Shown: positions 60,216 to 64,000 of the stretch, in pieces
How the letters are laid out: the number at the start of each line of letters is the position of its first letter
Numbering within the stretch: position 1 is the stretch's first letter
Origin: Pseudisothecium myosuroides
Taxonomy: Eukaryota; Streptophyta; Bryopsida; Hypnales; Lembophyllaceae
Direction: 5' to 3'
DNA length: 64,000 nt
Assembly: GCA_951799445.1 (NCBI GenBank)
Contig: OX637289.1
Coordinates: 1,240,001 to 1,304,000 of the forward strand
Notes under the pieces: model-generated
What the model was told of the DNA's origin: nothing
Databases searched by the model: none
The model's input: only the letters and a program-made list of their open reading frames with translations
Made by a program: the position numbers and the translations under genes

Positions 60216-60219
60216 ATCC

Positions 60220-61240
60220 GACAACAACACAAGACAAGGGGCCCCAAAAAACACCGTCAAGGTTTTTTGGCTAAAAATGCCAAGAAATTTCAATACGAAG
60301 TGGCCCAACGGACCCATGTAGACAAATGTGTATGTGTAAAAGGAAGAACGGCCGCCCTTTTATACTTTTCGGGGGGCAACCTGTGAGTGTTTCTAACTCC
60401 ACCCTTGAGTCAGAAAGTTACACACGGGTTCTAGCGGCAGTTTCGTTGGAGATTTACTCCTAGTCGGGTGGTTCCTAAATAAGTGTTCGCCTTCCAAGCA
60501 ATGGACACTTTTTGTGACTGGTAATCCTGTAAAATTCCACTAATTCTAAGAAAAGTTATGGGTTAATTAATTAAACGTTATGGTTAGGTAAAAACAAAGA
60601 AAGAAAACAAAATCTTATCTTAACTAAAATTGTATCTAAGTAGCCTTTTAGAATATAATTTTCTCTTCCCAAAATGGTGAAGAAAACTAGATTCCAAGAT
60701 TCCTAGCGAAAGTTACCACGAGGTACGTTTGGCCCCTTAATTGTGTTAACCTTCATCCACTAATCTAAAATAGCAAATCAATCCAAAATAATTCTAAATT
60801 CTAAGGTTAAATTATTAGTTCCTTTAAGTTATAGATTTTTAAGACTAATCGGAATTTTGACCTAATGGGATGTTTTTCATCCAAATTTGGTCTCAAACTT
60901 CATCCAACCTTTATCCTTCAAAAATAAAGTATTTTCAAAAGTAAAAAGGGACTTTGGAATCTTTATAGATTCCTTGTTTAATTCCTACCTAAAAAGATTC
61001 CTTAAAGATTCTTTTGGATAAAATTCCTAGATTATCATCCAATTGTGTGGTTATGGTTAATTATTAGTAATTTCGTTATTGGATTAAATTTTAAGTATGA
61101 TTTGGTCTTATAACCTCTAACTTTCTAAATCTAATCTAAAATTCTAAATTCTAATCTAAAAACTAACTTCTAACAACAAAGATTCTAACTTTAATTTGAA
61201 AACAAAAACAAAGCAAAAGAAAAGGGTAAAATTAACATAC
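60220..61240. other. Gene-free stretch
   Basis: Apart from the AT box noted above nothing is recognised. The frame at 60162-60386 overlaps the tandem repeat and is not supported. Confidence 0.4.
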
Positions 61241-61322
61241 CTCTGGATCCATGGTCCCGTCATCGCAGATCACTAGCATAATGGTCTCAAGGTAACCCTC
61301 GTCCTCCATCATGGTACTCCAT
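61241..61322 (-). CDS. Candidate internal exon of unknown gene
   Basis: Bounded by CAACAG acceptor and GTATGT donor on the minus strand and open in one frame, reading WSTMMEDEGYLETIMLVICD then DGTMDPE. The composition contrasts with the AT-rich flanks. No partner exons were found. It could belong to a retroelement transcript. Confidence 0.3.
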
Positions 61323-61804
61323 CTGTTGATGAAAGTTTAATGTCAAAATGTATGGAAAAACCTTTTTCCTACATTCTTTTAACTGATTTCCTACAATAAA
61401 AAGGGGTTAGTCTAAGTATTTAACTTAATTCCTTTGATTTTAGGAATTTACGTTAAACTTCTAATGGATTTTAGTTGATTTTAAAATAACTCTTTGAATT
61501 AAAATAACTTCAAGGCCCTATTTCTAACCACCTTGAATATTTGCTGTAATTTAAGAATTAACTTAAAAAGATTAATATCTTCCAAATTAAATACATTCCA
61601 ATGAGTAGTCGATTTTAATTGTTATTCATTAGTTTATGATTTTTGTTGGATTAATCTATTGTTTTTGTTGACTTTTTGTCTTTTTCTATTTGTCTTATTA
61701 GGCCAATAAAACAAAACCCAAGTCAACAAGACCAACTAATTCCTTCCAAAAATACTAATTGATAGAAAAAACCAAATTCTTCAATTGTAAAAGGAATAGA
61801 ACCA

Positions 61805-61925
61805 AAGAACTATTCTAAATGAATAGTAGATGAATAGTAGAAAAACAAAAACAATTTGTCTCGAATGAATAGTATATGAATAGTATATGAATAGTATATG
61901 AATAGTAGATGAATAGTAACGGAAT
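61805..61925. repeat. GAATAGTATAT tandem repeat (11-bp unit)
   Basis: GAATAGTATAT or GAATAGTAGAT is repeated directly four or five times near 61866-61920, with scattered GAATAGTA copies over a wider area to about 62030. Long minus-strand open frames here come from the repeat. Confidence 0.8.
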
Positions 61926-62357
61926 AAAAACCAAAACAAATCTAAAATGAATAGGAAAAGTGCAACAAAACAAAACAAATGAATAGAAAAAGAACAAAAA
62001 ACCGCGCCAAATCCAAAATGAATAGTAAAAAACAAAACATCAAGCCAACTTGAATAGTTAGATTCTCTAGGAAAATTAGTTTTTTAATCTAATTATTCCC
62101 AAGCCGCCACTTCGTCTTCCTTAAGTATGTCTTGTTTCAATTTTTGTTGTCATTTGAAGTTGGCTATGGAGTTAGAGAGTTGTGACTTGTGAGTTTGAAA
62201 GTTGGAAGTGAGTTTTAGTCCAAAGTGTGATCAATCACAATTTTAGAACAAAAAAAAACCAAAGTTGGATTGGTGTGGCGAGCAACGGCCTAACCTTTAG
62301 TATATCAATGGTTTAGTTCAAAGTTTTGGTTATGAGTTTCCAAAGAAAGTCGGATGT

Positions 62358-62440
62358 TTGGACTCCCTGGACTCCCTGGACTCCCTTGCGACTCCCAGCT
62401 CTTGCGACCCAGCCCTTTGCGACCCAGCCCTTGCGACACG
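62358..62440. repeat. GC-richer minisatellite (CTGGACTCC and TTGCGACCCAGCCC units)
   Basis: Three copies of CTGGACTCC are followed by three variants of CTTGCGACCCAGCCC. No coding role is evident. Confidence 0.75.
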
Positions 62441-62480
62441 TGGCCCCTCCCTTAGCCCCCCGTTACTGCTGGTTTGGTTC

Positions 62481-62668
62481 GTGAGCAGACTGCTGGTTCT
62501 GGTTAAGCAGACGCTGGTTCTGGTTAAGCTATGCTGGTTCTGGTTTTAACTACGCTGGTTCTAGTTAAGCTACGCTGGTTCTGGTTTTAACTACGCTAGT
62601 TCTGGTTTTAACTACGCTGGTTCTGGTTTTAACTACGCTGGTTCTGGTTTTAACTACGCTGGTTCTAG
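62481..62668. repeat. Minisatellite of 21-24-bp units, TACGCTGGTTCTGGTTTTAA
   Basis: Eight or nine units of the type CTACGCTGGTTCTGGTTTTA, the first few with AAGCAGA or AAGCTA in place of TTTTAACTA. The last four are almost identical, suggesting recent expansion. Confidence 0.85.
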
Positions 62669-63197
62669 GAAAACAAACAACACTAAATGATTAATAAGAA
62701 AACTAAACTGATCTTTGATAACTTAGGAATTCACAATCACTAAACGATATTTTTGGTGTTTTTTGGAATAATCTAAGCAATCAAAACTAATACTAAACAA
62801 AGCTACACTACTAAGGATTTTTTGGGAATTGGGAAATAATGGCTAAATAAGACTAACTATAGCAAAGATTAACTAAACTAAAGGTTTTCTGGTATAAACT
62901 TAAACAAAGTGATCTAAACTAAACAAAGGCAAGGATAAACTAAACTAAGCAAACACTAAACTATCAATGAGAGTTCCTAACTTTGGCAATGGAAATGAAA
63001 AGTAATTGAGTAAATTTCGGTGGAAGAAAAGGAGCCACTGGGTGTGGGTTTTTGGCTTAAGTAGCCAACACACCGAGGGTTTTTTCCAAGTATTCCTTCA
63101 AGTTTCAAGGTAAACTTTTGTTGAGGTGAAAGCTTCGCCGTGCGGGAGCAACCCCAAGCTAAAATTTGTCAAGAACGGTTCCAAGTGGTTGTAGGAA

Positions 63198-63340
63198 TGT
63201 TTTAATTCTTAAAGGAGGTACACATGAAAGTGTTTGAACCAAACATTAAGGACTAAAATAATTCCCAAGGTATCAAATGGTTTTAATTCTTAAAGGAGGT
63301 ACACATGAAAGTGTTGAACCGAACATTAAGGATTAAATCA
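63198..63340. repeat. Direct duplication of about 81-bp period
   Basis: TTTTAATTCTTAAAGGAGGT then ACACATGAAAGTGTT and GAACATTAAGGA-like text occurs twice, at about 63200 and 63281. Non-coding. Confidence 0.8.
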
Positions 63341-64000
63341 AACCAAACTTTGTTATACAACGAAGTTTGGCTAATGGTTTGAGTATGAGAATCTTTTGGT
63401 AAGGACTAGCCTTACCGCCTTAAGAATCCTAACTCAATAGCTATTGCAAAAAACACGAAATTAGTATGTGACAAAGTATGCAAGTTTTTTTGGGGATAAA
63501 ACCTCCCAAAATATGAACTTAGTGTGGTTGTGAAGGTTGAAAGGAAATCCCGAGTCCTTAACCAAATCCGAAAACGACAATGAACAAAGTTGACCAAAAT
63601 TTGGTCTAGCTTAATTGCTTCCCACAAAGCCGGTAAGCAAATGGAACAAAGAAAGAGTGTCTGTACTCCGACAGAGTGTCGGTAGGCAGATAATGAACAA
63701 AATGGGGTACAACAAACTTCGCGGGGAGACCTTATATACTCGCTAGAAGGCCCCACCACTTAGTTTACCATGAGATATTTGGTCTTCTTACTCAAAAATT
63801 AACCTAAACTAAATTCTAATCTACCCTAAGATAATTCCTAAATAATCTTTGTTTAATCTTTAGAATTTTCTAGAACAAGCCTTAATTAGAAAGGAAATCT
63901 TGTCCAAAATAAAATCTAAGATTTTCCCAAAGATATTTAAGAAATTAACTATTTTGACTTTGAGATATTTTGCAAACAACCCTAGGATATTTCCAAATAT
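63341..64000. other. Gene-free end of window
   Basis: A minus-strand frame of 115 codons at 63759-63412 has no recognisable domain. A TTATATACTCG box lies near 63735. It may be another retroelement leader. Confidence 0.3.

Noticed and set aside
61781..62035. Minus-strand open frames of 60-84 codons rich in Phe, Ser and Tyr
   Set aside because: Produced by the GAATAGTATAT repeat.

Overview
The window is AT-rich eukaryotic nuclear DNA from a land plant. Every confidently recognised gene has spliced GT-AG exons and matches a conserved plant protein: BLOC-1 subunit 2, Hikeshi/OPI10, TRAPP subunit TRS31, and a P-class PPR protein of the At5g02860 type. A tRNA-Ser(GCU) is also present. Short introns and widely spaced genes in decayed repeats would suit a bryophyte, but the species cannot be fixed from the sequence alone.

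Layout. 0.9-1.9 kb: BLOC1S2 (-). 3.88-3.96 kb: tRNA-Ser (-). 5.26-7.06 kb: Hikeshi-like gene (-) with an unusual N-terminal extension. 7.1-16 kb: a rearranged block with scrambled pieces of the Hikeshi 5' exons, a broken lineage-specific gene split by a MITE, a degenerate minisatellite split by a palindromic CACTA-type MITE, a coilin-like first exon with partial tandem duplications, and a 2.1-kb satellite of about 165-bp units. 16-20 kb: small DNA transposons. 20.0-22.4 kb: TRS31 (-), 8 exons. 22.4-30.9 kb: repeats only. 30.9-34.8 kb: PPR gene (+), 5 exons, 849 aa. 35-45 kb: DNA-element relics and a 2.36-kb solo LTR nested in a TIR element. 45.7-48.4 kb: weak gene candidates. 49-51 kb: a 1.1-kb inverted repeat and a CACTA-type MITE. 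52.0-53.7 kb: an unrecognised small membrane-protein gene with a MITE inside an exon. 54-64 kb: more nested repeats, minisatellites and one candidate exon.

The genes have unrelated housekeeping roles (vesicle and endosome traffic, Hsp70 nuclear import, organelle RNA processing) and do not form a pathway. The most informative part is the transposon record. Several families can be delimited exactly by target-site duplications and empty-site comparison: a roughly 740-bp GGGTC-TIR family with 4-bp TSDs (3 copies), an ATGG-TIR family (3 copies), a CATTAGAG-TIR family carrying paired TGACGTGGC sites (3 copies plus relatives), MULE-like MITEs with 8-10-bp TSDs (2 copies), CACTA-type palindromes (2 copies) and a TTAA-flanked piggyBac-like element. 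No CRISPR array, prokaryotic gene or intact autonomous transposon was seen. All repeat comparisons were made by eye.
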